44,032 nt of DNA, taken from the NCBI GenBank assembly GCA_037447655.1, contig JBBHKE010001169.1, positions 1 through 44,032 of the forward strand. Reading direction: 5' to 3'. The notes under the pieces are model-generated. The model searched no databases, was not told where the DNA came from, and saw nothing but the letters and a program-made list of their open reading frames with translations. The stretch comes from Zygnema cylindricum. Its lineage: Eukaryota; Streptophyta; Zygnematophyceae; Zygnematales; Zygnemataceae. Made by a program: the position numbers and the translations under genes. Positions 31,909-43,955 of the stretch are shown in pieces; position 1 is the first letter of the stretch; every line of letters starts with the position of its first letter.

Positions 31909-33188
31909 TTTTTTTCAGATTTTTCTTCTATAGAATGACGTTGTAATCTGGTACAATTCTTACATTCAGATTATACGCTTGAAAACTTTGGAGGTCTTTA
32001 GGTGGGAGAGAAGAGGGGTTATGTTCTTATTTTTTGGTGTTTTTTTTTGATATTTTGGTAATTGTTTTGTATTTATTGTTTTGATTATTATAATTTTACC
32101 TTCATTAGTTTGCCTTTATTATTTTCCATCTTTTTTTTCTCTAGACGCAAACATTTTTTTCTTCTTTTCCTTTTTTTGTTTTTTTAGTATTTTCTATTTG
32201 TTGTTATTTTTATTTTCGATTGTTTTTTGGTTTTTCTCGGTATTCTCGTCACGCCGTGATCGAATCACATATCGTGGAAGTCGGTGTTATTTTGACTCCC
32301 TTATAAATGTCGAGATCGTCCACCACAAAAGACGACAATAAGTAATAGTTTTGAGGGTATTTTAGTAGGGTATTTAGGGTTTTGGTTCAGGATTTATGTC
32401 TAGTGACCGTTTGCTTTCTATGGAGGGATTTTTTGTTGCAAGATTGAAAGACTAAAACTAAGAAAAATGGTGTTGTCTATTGGAGGTGGATTGGCGGACG
32501 CCATAAAATTATACACAAGAGAAAGATCAATGCATTGGAAAGAGAAATTGATTTGTATTTAGGATGATTTCATTAAGTGAGAGAAGTCATTTATATACAA
32601 AATATACAATGCTGATTATTGTGGAGTCTAAGCGCTCTTTGGTGCTCTATAACAAAAATATCCTAGTCTAGATTATAATACATGTGTTCGAGATTTTACG
32701 TGAGTGATGATAAGACTAGATTCTAATGTATGTAGTCTAGAATCTAATGCATGTAGTCTAGAATCTAATGCATGTAGGCTAGATTCTAAAGAATTAACTT
32801 TAAGGCGGCAATGTACAAAAGTAATTAAGACCTAAAGTAATGACGTAGAGTCAAGCAACAAAAAGTACTATGATACAAACAAAATACAAAAGAGAATCAA
32901 GACAAAGAGAAATAAACAAACGTAGGACAAAAAGAGAGACCGTCGCCCAAAGGACTTGTACACATGGTGGCAAGAGTGTCAAACCCATAGATGTGATGCT
33001 TCATGCACAAAAATAGTATATAAATTTTGGTGACAAAAAACCTCTATGTGGAGAATTCCATATGTCGAAATACAATGATCATCTTGACAACATTAGTGTG
33101 GACATATGGATGATAAAAACAATGAAATGACAAAAAATTTACCACCCGCGTCACCAATGTTGGGACCGCCGCGTTGACAACTGGATCA
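31233..33188. other. Intergenic, low-complexity rich
   Basis: Contains a 33-base T run (31,874-31,906), a T-rich tract (32,030-32,240) and a 21-bp tandem repeat (32,714-32,791). The open frames at 31,424-31,795 and 32,081-32,341 are products of T-rich or biased sequence and show no domain. I see no RNA gene. Confidence 0.5.
32714..32791. repeat. 21-bp tandem repeat, about 3.5 units
   Basis: The unit is of type GTCTAGAATCTAATGCATGTA, starting at 32,714 (diverged first unit), 32,735, 32,756 and 32,777 (partial). There are no spacers between units, so it is a simple minisatellite. Confidence 0.8.
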
Positions 33189-34548
33189 TTCTAACCGCGA
33201 GCTATAACATCAACAAGCTCGGTGGGCTATGGTAACAGCTTTAAACAAAAGAAAGTTAACCATAACCATAATCTTAGGAATTAACAAATCAAATCAAAAA
33301 TGGAAATAGTTTAGACTGCTATACTTTTTATCTTTTTATAACAGTGATCTTTGCAGAATTAACAATATGGCCTTCTACCTTACTCTATCAGAATTAACAA
33401 TATGGCCTTCTACCTTACAACATCAAAAGCCATTCACCATGATACATAAACATATTACAAAGAATTTCAGACAAAACAAGTAACATCCAAGTGTGTTGGA
33501 TGCCAAACTTGAAAAGGGTTTTAACCCACCCAGAGGAGATACCCGATACCACAGAAAACTCCCGTGATCAAACTCACAAGGTCCCAAAATCTCACGGATC
33601 CCTCCAAGTCAAGGATCTGTCCAACTCCCTACTTCAATCCCTCAAGAACTATTGCAATCACAAGTATGAAGTATCATTGTTGCAAAATAAGGCACTATTT
33701 TACTAACTCCAAAGCAACTCCAACATGGTCAAAAGATGGCAAAGGGAGGCTGGCGATATAGCTCTTTCTTTATAAATTAAGGTATCGGAAGGCCACAGAA
33801 CTAAGAGACAGTTCTCAGCCTTCATTTCCAAGCTAATATTGAGTTCCAACCACCTAAAGCACCTAGAATCAATACCTAGCATCAAAAATTGACACTACGA
33901 GACTTATTCTATGTTTAATTCCCGAAACCGACAGCACCTTTGACTTATGAACTGTCGATTGGACAACTTTCCAACCGGCAAAAGCAATCAGTACTTTGAA
34001 ATGTCAATATTTAGCCTATATTATACAGTTTACAGAAACTGCCATAGCTCTTTAAATATCCATTTTATTAATAAAAAATATATATATATTGAAAAGTTAT
34101 TAAAATTTTATATTTACCAGTATAAAATATAGCGTATTTGAATGATTCGTTGCGAAGTTCCTATACATCAAAGTTTCCAAAAACTGCACAAAAATGACTA
34201 CTTTGACCTGACATAACTCGTAGCTTAATTATGAAAAGTAAGTGAAGTAAAGTTCTATCACTTAAGCTACATAAAATTTAATATGACGTTTTATTAAATA
34301 GAAAAAAAAGAAACTGTGTTCTTAAAATCGTCTCTCGAAAATAGCTTTGGTGCTTTGCCGGCCTAATAATGACCAACTCCAAAGTTGGTCTGAAACCACA
34401 TCCAATGAAGTTGTAATAGGGTATAAATTCCTCGATACAAAAAATAAATATAATCGTGCTTGACAGTAGAGGACCGACACATGCAATGACGGAAACAAAC
34501 GGGCTCAAGAGAGACAAAAAGATAACCTTCGCTAAATGACCATTAATA
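33189..34548 (-). repeat. LTR-like repeat 2 (3' LTR of the truncated copia element)
   Basis: 1,360 bp partner of 27,650-28,940. The right end ACCATTAATA abuts the polypurine tract. On the element strand the LTR therefore starts TATTAATGGT, with TA instead of TG. The left end is uncertain: an alternative start, TGTTGGGACCGCC, lies about 20 bp further left. Confidence 0.65.
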
Positions 34549-36461
34549 CCCCCCCTCAAATGAAAATTAAGAAGTAGATTGGGTTGAAAATAAGGAAATT
34601 TAGCAAGAAGAAATACAAAGGCCATAGGAGATGCAATGTTGCTGAAAGTGAGGGCTATGTAGAGCCTTGGTGAGATAATCGACAAATTGGATGGCGGATT
34701 TAACATAAAGAAAATAGAGGGTGCCATCTTCGACCCGCTCTATAGAGTAATGATACTGAATGTCGATGTGTTTTGTCCTCTTTTGGTGAACACGATTACG
34801 AATAAAAGCAAGGAATTCTTGGGAATCGAAGAAAATAGGACTAGGAGTTGACCAAGATTTGAAAGAATAGTGCGACGCCAGATAAATTCCTTGGCGGCAT
34901 AACAAACGACTATATATTTCGCCTCAGTGCTGAAGCATGTAGTGGTAGGTTGCTTTCTTCATGAATAAGTGATAAGGCTATTGCTCAAATAAAAACATAA
35001 GCTTAGTTGTGGAAAGGCAAGAAGGCTCATCTTTTGCCAAATCTAAATCTACAAAACCCGTGAGTGCAAAAAACTCGTGAGAGCACTAAAGCCAGAGGAA
35101 GAGTATGTGAGACAAAGAGAATTCGAAAGAGGTTTGGCTAAAGCAAGATGATCAAGGGAAGGACGAAAGAGGAATTTACTAAGCTTAGTGATAGTTGTGG
35201 CAATGTCAGGGTGGGGCTTGCATGGTGTATATAAAGGCCCTCACCATTGGGGGTAAGGTGCATGGAGGGAGAGGAAGAAAAGAGAGTAAGTTGCAAGGAG
35301 GAGAGGGGCATTTGCATCTAGAGGAGTGGAAAAGGAGGAGAAATATGCTATACCAAAGCATTCCAAAAGGTTGGAGATATAGGTCTCATGAGAGAGAGAG
35401 TGTGTGAGAGCTGAGCGGTTACGAGAAACTTGAATGCCCAAATATTACGTGAAATCACCTATATCGGCCATGTGAAAATGGTTTTGAGGGAGAATTTTGA
35501 CATCAGAGATTTCAGAGAGAGAAGAACCTACAAGAAGAAGATTATCGACAAAGATAGCAACAATGATGAAAGAGGTGCCAGAGCCACGAGAGTAAATGTT
35601 AAAATCAACATCAATGCGGGTGAATCCGTCTTTTCTCATAATTGCATCTATGGTATGGTTCCATACACGTGGGGATTACCTCAATCTAACGATAGTTTAA
35701 ATGAGATGTCAAACGAGATGTTTAGATCTAGGGGAAATAAAGCCTTCGAGGTGATGTATGTAAATGTCCTCTGATAAAATCCCATTTAAGTAAGCATTCT
35801 TAACATCCATTTTGTAAACATGAAAGTCATCTTCAGCAACTAAAGCAAGTAAAGTGCGGATAGATGTCAATCGTGTAACAAGGGTAAAGGTCTCACTGAA
35901 ATCTATACCTTTGATTTGGGAAAAGCCCTTGGCCACTAAGCGAGCTTTATATTTATCCACCGATCCGTCCGCCTTTAGCTTGACATAAAAGCTCCATTTG
36001 GAGCTAATTGCCTTTCTTCCAAGGGGAAGTGGAACAAGCTTCCATTTTTTATTAGAAATTAAGCAATTAAATTCAGCATCAACGGAAGTCTTTCAAAGGG
36101 AGGCATCAAGACGTTTTAAGGTGGTTTTGAGATAGAGGGGGTTGAAATAAGAGAGGTAAATGCCCTAGCGGAGTTAGCATAAGCAAGAGAGGTATGGCCT
36201 ATGGAGGTAATATGTTGAGAGGGGGGAAACCTAGTGCGTGAGGGGTTTCGGCGACGTAAAAAAAAGGGCTCAAGAAAAGGGGAAGGCTCAAAAAGAGGGG
36301 AAGGCTTAGGAAGAGGTGAGTGGGAAAAAATTGTAAGGGAAAAATTGTCAAAAAGAGGATCAACTTGGGAAAGGGAGAGAGAGGAAGTATGATCCCTCAA
36401 AATTTGTGATAGGATGGAGAAAAAGGGCGGTTGAGAGGGTGGCAAGAGTAGTGGGAGCAAC
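34549..36461 (-). pseudogene. Copia RT/RNase H pseudogene fragment
   Basis: From right to left: a Pro/Ser-rich linker with RRNPSRTRFPPSQ (36,116-36,460); RT with DKYKARLVAKGFSQIKGIDF and KMDVKNAYLNG (35,709-35,960); the RT active-site region reading IFVDNLLLVG, so Y-V-D-D has become F-V-D-N (35,445-35,639); GIQVSRN and HETYISNLLECFG (35,241-35,441); RNase H with FFDSQEFL and RTKHIDIQYHYSIERV (34,600-34,905). Several frame changes separate the blocks. Its sequence differs from both other copia families in the window. Confidence 0.8.
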
Positions 36462-36683
36462 TACACCGCGCATCGTTATTAGTGTCAAGGTTTAAATAGT
36501 GTAAAAGAAAAATTAGTGTTAACAATTCTAATTTAGTGCAAGAAACGTGGCAGATTATGGTCCACTTCCTTAAATAGCGTTGCTTATTTAATTTTGAAAA
36601 TCATGTACACTATTTTTGGAAAAAAATCAAAATTTTAAGAACCCAAATTAGAGTCGTTGACACTAATAACGATGCGCGGTGTA
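36462..36683. mobile_element. 222-bp TIR element (TACACCGCG family) at the polyubiquitin promoter
   Basis: The left end TACACCGCGCATCGTTATTA and the right end TAATAACGATGCGCGGTGTA are perfect inverted repeats of 20 bp; the match continues with GTGTCAA against TTGACAC. TA lies at both edges. It is AT-rich and non-coding. It fills the gap between the copia remnant and the polyubiquitin promoter, placing its right edge about 340 bp upstream of the ubiquitin ATG. Confidence 0.8.
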
Positions 36684-36696
36684 GCATTCACATTGA

Positions 36697-36890
36697 CAGC
36701 TCACGTGGCAGCATTTAATTGCCGTCCATATACCGTCGCGTCAAACTCCCGAACCCTCGGGAAGTCCGGATAGAAGCTTATGACGAATTGTCACGCTACG
36801 GCCCAATACAGCTTTTTCAACACGGAATCATTTTTAGCCCTCCGATGAAAGTTCAATCGACGGCCATTGGTCATTCCAGTTTATAATAAA
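36697..36890 (+). promoter_or_regulatory. Polyubiquitin promoter elements
   Basis: G-box CACGTG (36,702-36,707), inverted CCAAT box CCATTGG (36,864-36,870) and TATA-like TTATAATAAA (36,881-36,890). The TATA-like box places transcription start near 36,910-36,920 and leaves a leader of about 110 nt, CT-rich close to the ATG. The TTTTATTCTACTCAG sequence just before the ATG looks like a splice acceptor, as in many plant polyubiquitin leader introns, but I find no convincing donor upstream. Confidence 0.5.
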
Positions 36891-36910
36891 GGGAGAAGCA
36901 CAAGCTATGA

Positions 36911-38173
<1,263 letters not shown>

Positions 38174-39942
38174 TTTACTTCTTTTTGTGAATATCTTTTT
38201 TAGATTTTTGGGTTATAGAAGGTAGAGAGCGAGAAACTAATTTCTGTTGTTGTTTCATATTTGACGAAAATCAGTGAGAGTTTTCTGTTTATGAAAATGT
38301 TTCAAACATTTGTGCTCTTTTCCTTGTTTGATGTTTAAGTTTGTGTGATTCCGGCCAAATCTGTTTGTCGTCTCTGGTTCTGTTCAGCAAAACCTTTAGC
38401 ATGTTGAAATTTTGTTTCTTGTTTCTGCTATATTTATATTTGTTTGTGCTCGTTGCTGCTAAGATTTTATGTCCTGTTGCTTGTTGCTGCTGTATTTTCT
38501 GAATTTGTTGCTTGTACATGTTAAATTATCTACTTTTAAATTCTCATTTCTGCAGCTTGTTGCCGGTAAGTTTTTTGAATTTGTCGCTTTTTAATGCCGA
38601 ATTATTTTCATAGGTTGCAATGATTGCACTCAGAGAGCAAAGTATTCTTCCCTGCTTTTTAAGTCAAAGGCTACTTACTTTTCTTGTTATCTTTAGATTA
38701 GATTCAAACTAGCAAGTAAGCTTTTGTGGCATTATGATTCTATCGGAAGTTGTGTTCAGGTATTTAATGATTTAATGTGTGGAAGCAGGAAATATTCACC
38801 CAAAACCGACGTTTGACCAAAAGAGAAATCCATGGAGGTTATATGTATCCTTGGAAGGTTTCACATTTGAACACTGAACATCTCACAATGGGAAGAGAGA
38901 GGGAAGGGGGGTGGTAAGAATATTTTGTAGACACGGATCCAGAGGGAGGGAGAGAGAGGGAGGAAAGGCAAGTAGAAGGAAAGGTTGGAAATAGGGAGTA
39001 CGCGAGAGGGACAGGGAGAGGGAGGGAGGGACGAAGAGAGAGGAGATTGATGCATACGGTGAAGCGATGTTAGTCTTAGTTTGTAGGCGTATCAGAGTGG
39101 CGCAGAAGGATTTTGGAGTGTGAGATTAAGTTTCTGTCTGTGCAGAAGTCCATTTCCAAGCTTGAGAGAAAAACTCCTTTGAAAGGTAATCCCATAGTCG
39201 GGATTACTTGCAGTAACCGCAGTCAAAAACCGTAGTAATTGTACATAAAAATGTAACAACTGGTACGGAAATAGTACAACACTGGCAGGAAAGCCAGTAA
39301 CCGCGTTTTCTGTATTAATCCTAAAAGTGTGAAAAGCTGCTCCTGAATTTGTGACAAAACCCTAGAAACCCTAGTCCATCTGTTCATGCCATGACTCATT
39401 CACATGGAAATATTCTGGTTCTCGGGTGAAACCTACGGTACTACCTTGAAAAAGTAACAGAAGAGGAAAAAACATTGCGAATGAAAAAAGGTAAACAGTG
39501 GTGAAGCGAGGGTTTTTCAACTTTTCGACGAAAAGTTTTTAAGTAATATTTTCATGGTTTTCAGGTAACAACACCTTTTCAAAAGGAAAGAAAACTTTAT
39601 TGCAGAAACTCAGATACCATCGGGGGTACAGAGGGTAAAAAACAGAAATAAAAAAGAAACGTTTAAAGACTATAAAAGCCGAGGGAGACTAAAGGCAAAC
39701 TGGCAAAGGAAACCACCAAAACTAAACAAATCTACCATAGTTCTGAGGAGATGTGACAGGACATTGTTCCAAAATCAGCTTTAACCTCCATTTAACCTCA
39801 CATGAAACAAATCTGAGTTCGAAAGGGCGGACAGTCCGGCCATCTCTAACAGGACAACGTGTCAAATGGCATTTCCCAAGGCTTTGTGCTTCCACCATCC
39901 AAAGAAAAAAGGACTTTTATCCATTCTAAAATGGACATATTT
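38174..39942. other. Polyubiquitin 3' region and intergenic DNA
   Basis: The first few hundred bases are T-rich and suit a 3' UTR. A GA-rich tract lies at 38,885-39,050 and a perfect 8-bp hairpin (GTAATCCC ... GGGATTAC) at 39,186-39,207. I see no coding region with support. Confidence 0.5.
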
Positions 39943-40024
39943 CGTGTTCGGCAGGATTCGAACCTGCGCGGGCAAAGCCCACAAGATTTCTAGTCTTGCT
40001 CGATAACCACTCCGACACGAACAC
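39943..40024 (-). tRNA. tRNA-Ser (anticodon AGA)
   Basis: 82 nt on the minus strand. The acceptor stem GTGTTCG pairs with CGAACAC, followed by discriminator G. The anticodon loop is CTAGAAA with AGA at 39,989-39,991. A long variable arm (TGGGC TTT GCCCG), typical of serine tRNAs, and a T-arm box GGTTCGAATCC (the internal B box) are present. There is no intron and no encoded CCA. A run of four T on the minus strand about 13 nt downstream can serve as the polymerase III terminator. It differs from the common plant gene mainly in the acceptor stem, with pairing kept. Confidence 0.96.
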
Positions 40025-41050
40025 TTGTTGACGTGTAATAGAATAACTAAAATATGATTTTTTATTTAAAAAAAACAAAAAGGACATATTGAAACCGAAC
40101 CCAAAAAAAAGTTTGAAATTTTCGGCAGGTCGACGCGGACGCTGACCGTCAAAGGTTATTATGCAATCTCAGAAAAGATCCGCAGCTTGGTGTGCAGAGT
40201 AAATCTTGTCGGTGTGCAGGTATCACGTATGCTCCATTTTTTTCTCATGTTCAGGACGCAGAATTTTACGTCCAATCAAGTATTTGGTCGGTCAAGATCT
40301 TCGACGTCGTCCGTACACTTCACAGTTAGATCGGCTACTGTAGTCAAGAATATTTAAAACTTTGCAATTTACTGCCACGGAATATATCGATTTCGATTTC
40401 GTTCTTTACGCGCAACACAAAGTTCTGGTTGTTTCGAAGTGCCACGCGTCATTATGTGACATTGCGGAGCCCCTTTGCAGATTCTACAAAATACTGACGT
40501 GTGCTTTTCTGGCGTACGGTTTACGCTTTTGCCCAAACAAATGGGGCAAGCAACATCCAAGTCACATAAAAAAAGACACGTGGCACGGAACTCCGTACGG
40601 AAATTCGAAACATTCGTCCTTCCGATTCCCTCCATTTCTTCCTTCCATTTCTCCTTTATTTCTTTCCTTCTTTCGCACTCCTCTGTCCTCTCCCCTTCCT
40701 CCACCTCCTTCCTCCTTCACCTCCTCGCTTCCTTCCACTGATCCAGTTATCCAGCCCTATTCCTTTTTCTTTGTTCTTTTCTCTTTCCTTTGAGATTTTT
40801 GCGTTTCCCTTGTGTCAGCTCTCCTCCTCTCTCTCCCTCTCCTCTCCTTCGCCCTCTCCCTCTTCCCCCCCTCTCCCTCTCTTCTCTCCCTCTCCCTCTC
40901 TTCTCCCTTTCCCTCTCTCGCCCTCCTTCCCTCTCTGTTTTTTCTCGGAAAAAGTACAATAGTGTAGCTAATAGTTATATATGCGATGTTTTTAATGTGG
41001 ATCCATTCATAGTGTTATAGAAAAACATACAAAAGAGAATTGATGCAGTC
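40025..41050. other. Upstream region of the F-box/LRR gene, CT-rich
   Basis: A G-box within GACACGTGGCAC (CACGTG at 40,577-40,582) and an ACGCGT-containing site near 40,444 lie before a long CT-rich tract (about 40,618-40,945). Open frames in this tract (for example 40,362-40,793) are low complexity. It could be a promoter with a CT-rich leader, but the transcription start cannot be fixed from sequence alone. Confidence 0.4.
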
Positions 41051-41272
41051 TACACCGTGTATCGCTATTAGTGTTAATGTTTTTTTCGCCACTTAAAACA
41101 TCTTTTCTCCGTACACACTTGTACGATTTTCACATGGAGACCGCCAATGGGAAGGTGAGGATCTTGGCTTTCAATCGCAACCGTCAGATCCAGAATCCGA
41201 CAAGAGTGTACGGAGAAAAGATGTTTTAAGTGGCGAAAAAAAACATTGACATTAATAGCGATTCGCGGTGTA
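41051..41272. mobile_element. 222-bp foldback TIR element (TACACCGCG family)
   Basis: Outer ends TACACCGTGTATCGCTATTA and TAATAGCGATTCGCGGTGTA form imperfect inverted repeats; inside them is a perfect 36-bp inverted repeat (41,081-41,116 against 41,206-41,241) around an 89-bp loop. TA lies at both edges. It has the same length and termini as the 36,462-36,683 copy but an unrelated interior. It sits between the two CT-rich tracts upstream of the F-box/LRR gene. Confidence 0.8.
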
Positions 41273-41427
41273 GTTTTGAAAATTTGTCTCATCTAATTCT
41301 GTCAGTGTTATGTGTTTGTGTGCTGCTTTATTTTTTTATTTTTTTTTCATTTTTGATAGTCGATGTATGGTATTTTTGGAGATCTCGATATTATGGGAGT
41401 ATATTGCTAAGCCGTAATTAATATCTC

Positions 41428-41580
41428 ACTCTCCTCCCCTCCCCCTCTCCCCCTGTTCTCCGCTCCCCTCTCCCTCTCCTGCTGCCTCTCTCCCTCTCTC
41501 TCTCCTTTTCCCTCTCCCTCTCCCTCTCCCGCTCCCTCTCTTTCTCCCTCTCTCTCATTTCTTTCCTTTATACTCTCCTT
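41428..41580 (+). repeat. CT-rich tract before the F-box/LRR start codon
   Basis: Imperfect (CCCTCT)n/(CT)n sequence ending about 50 nt before the ATG. CT-rich leaders are common in plant 5' UTRs, so this may be transcribed leader sequence. Confidence 0.6.
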
Positions 41581-41630
41581 CACTTTTGGATATCTTCTTT
41601 TTCCTGTCTCCTTTCTTCTATTTTCCAGCC

Positions 41631-43797
41631 ATGGAAGCCATGGAACAAGTTATACATGACCGCGATCTTCTTTCTCGCATCATTTTTCTCCTCGACGATC
41701 ATTTTGACCTACTGAATCTTTCACTAGCTTCCAAATTACTTCGTAAATCCGTACTTGAGAATGTACGACAAATCACCTGTCGTCGAATCGAAAAGCTCAT
41801 GAAAATTCCTGAAACTTTCCCCAGTTTAACAAAACTCGATCTCAGTCCGGTGGAGAAAAAACTGTCAGGTTCCGTACTTACTGTCCTCATTCCAAAACTT
41901 TCTAATTTGCAAAATTTGACAATTGGACTCTTTAGGCTCTCTGATTTGCAAATTCTGAAAATTGGACCCTCTCCTCAACTGGATTTTGGTTCAAGACAGA
42001 ACGCATTTTCTTATTTAACAACTTTGTCTCAACTGAAAGTACTGAATCTTTCTAACTGTTGTATTGATGACCTAATAGCAGAGCAGATAGGAAAAGGTTG
42101 TGATCTCTTACAAGATCTAACTCTAGAATGTATTGGTTGTAGCCTAACTGTCAAGGGTTTGAATGATCTCCTTCTCAGTTCTACTTTAGGATTACGTCGA
42201 CTAACTCTAGAAAGAAACCGCTGGTATATGGATGATCCGATGGTTGTTGTTATGAAATGTTCAACTTTAACATCTTTGGTCCTTGATTGTGAAATATACT
42301 TCGGTTCTTCAATTCAACAACTGAATTTTCGGAACTTCAAACTTTCTAATCTTCGTGAGCTGCGAATCTGTGCTCCTCATTGGAAGCATCGTGATTTGGA
42401 TGATTTTGTTCAAGCTATTATTAGGGCAGGATCTCCTTTGAAAATTGTGGAGTTCAATTCACAGATGCCCTATATTACACTTTTGTCACTTTGTGATTGC
42501 ACTACTCTCCAGTCAGTATATTTCCCGAGTTTCTCGCCTGAATGGGACAGTCAACCTGTTGAAAAATTACTTTCCAAAAATAGCGAAACATCTTCTCTCA
42601 AATTGTTCTATCCAAAACGTTCATCGGTTGAGGCCATCGTCGAGAGAATCTTGTCTCTTGAAAGCGTAGTAAAAGTTAACCTCAAACGTAATAGTGTAAA
42701 AGCAATTTGTGATTTTTTTTTAAAGAACGATTTTGCAAAGTTTGTGTTCCTTTTAGGATCCAGCCAAAGTTCCTCAGGCAGAGAACGTTTCTTGCAGGAA
42801 ATAGAGTTGACTGTTGTTATTAGGCACAAAGTGACCTTCTATCAAGGACTGCATGCGTTTTTTTCAGCTTGTACTCTACTCCGGAAAGTTCACATGAAAA
42901 AAGCCTCCAAAGATTCAATGTTATGCAGAGCTTTGGAAGCTCTGGTCGGATGCCCTAATTTGGAAGATCTTTCTGCTCCTGTGGGAAACAAAACTCTCCG
43001 ATGTATTTTGAGTGGAGTGAAGGACTTACGAAAACTGGAAGTTATTGAGTAAGTGCCATGTCATTTAGTAATGTTTGTCTTGTAAACAATTGAAGGGAAA
43101 CACATAAATTTGTTGTGTCTGGAAAATCAATGCGAGGTATTGTATTGTAGTTAAAATATTGTTGTTACTGTATAGCTCGTTATTGACATTATGTGAGAGG
43201 TTTGTCAATGTCAATATATCTCATTTTTCTTTCACGACTACGCAGTTTTTCCTTATATCCATGCAGTTTCTTATATATATTTTTAGTTATCTTATATGTG
43301 CTATTCATGTTGTCTTCTTACATACAAATTTATATTTATCTTCTATGTACAACAACTTCTACCTATGCAGTCTTCTTTATATAAAGTTGTCTTATAGCAC
43401 ACTTGTTTATGCATTATCGCAGGCCAATAGAGGAGCTCACTGATGAAGCTCTCCTTCTCTTGAGGAAAAGTTCTCCTTTTCTGCGATCTTTACGTTTAAC
43501 TTTATCCCAGTCAAATGATAATGGTGGTATAACAGACAGAGGACTAAAAGATCTTTCCTTCTGCACACAGCTTCAAACATTAAAAATTGAACACAGTAAT
43601 ATCACAAGGCCTGGTTTGACTCACCTAAAAAACCGGTGTTTGTGGTTAAACCATTTGGACGTTAAGGTAAACGAGGAAAAGACTGCAATAGAGGAACTAT
43701 TTTGTGAAATTTCTGACCCAGTGGTGGAACCGTTACGTGGAGCCTCTGCAGGGACACTGGAAGCCATTTCACTTTTCTTATTAATTCTGGCACTTGG
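41631..43797 (+). CDS. F-box/LRR-type protein, partial (exons 41,631-43,048 and 43,423-43,797)
   Basis: I take ATG 41,631 (context GCCATGG) as the start; the frame is open upstream but has no earlier ATG. Residues about 8-50 (RDLLSRIIFLLDD, DLLNLSLASKLLRKSV) resemble an F-box, which would bind a SKP1-like subunit of an SCF ubiquitin ligase. Leucine-rich repeats follow over the rest, for example LKVLNLSNCCIDD, GLRRLTLERN and, in exon 2, GITDRGLKDLSFCTQLQTLK and NITRPGLTHLKNRC, the cysteine-containing type of FBXL/AMN1 proteins. Exon 1 ends GA|GTAAGT; exon 2 begins after ATTATCGCAG, rejoining as a GAG codon in the same frame. A second donor, GG|GTGAGT, ends exon 2 at 43,797, and the gene continues beyond the window. 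About 598 codons are visible. The substrate is unknown, and the F-box match is by pattern only. Confidence 0.8.
43049..43422 (+). other. Intron 1 of the F-box/LRR gene
   Basis: 374 bp, GTAAGT donor and CAG acceptor, T-rich throughout, with in-frame stops from the first codon. Removing it keeps the LRR frame. Confidence 0.8.
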
Positions 43798-43955
43798 GTG
43801 AGTTCACAAGTTTAAAGGGAATTTTTTTAATTTCGTACGAGGTAACAAGATAGTGTGTTTTCAATTGCTTCCGCATGTTAAAACTAGGGTTAATGACATG
43901 TCCTGGAAAATTGGGAGGAGAATTGCTATCATTTTGTAAAGACAGATGTGGTTGA

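Larger units (their letters stand above)
33189..36461 (-). mobile_element. 5'-truncated copia element with 3' LTR
   Basis: Minus-strand element that keeps its 3' LTR (33,189-34,548), polypurine tract (window strand CCCCCCCTC from 34,549), RNase H, RT and the Pro/Ser-rich linker before RT. Integrase, protease, gag and 5' LTR are absent. Copia sequence ends at 36,461, exactly where a 222-bp TIR element begins; beyond that lies the polyubiquitin promoter. Confidence 0.75.

Noticed and set aside
31424-32341. Two plus-strand ORFs as genes
   Set aside because: They lie in T-rich, low-complexity sequence, with composition-driven Phe/Leu/Ser runs and no domain, homologous neighbour or start context.
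32690-32800. CRISPR-like array
   Set aside because: The 21-bp units are directly adjacent without spacers and sit in nuclear eukaryotic DNA; it is a minisatellite.
40362-40959. Ser/Pro/Leu-rich ORFs and the Arg/Glu-rich antisense ORF
   Set aside because: These are translations of the CT-rich tract in several frames and not separate genes.
41586-41630. Upstream start of the F-box/LRR protein at 41,586
   Set aside because: The codon there is TTG; the first ATG, in good context, is 41,631. The added residues would be translated from the CT-rich leader.
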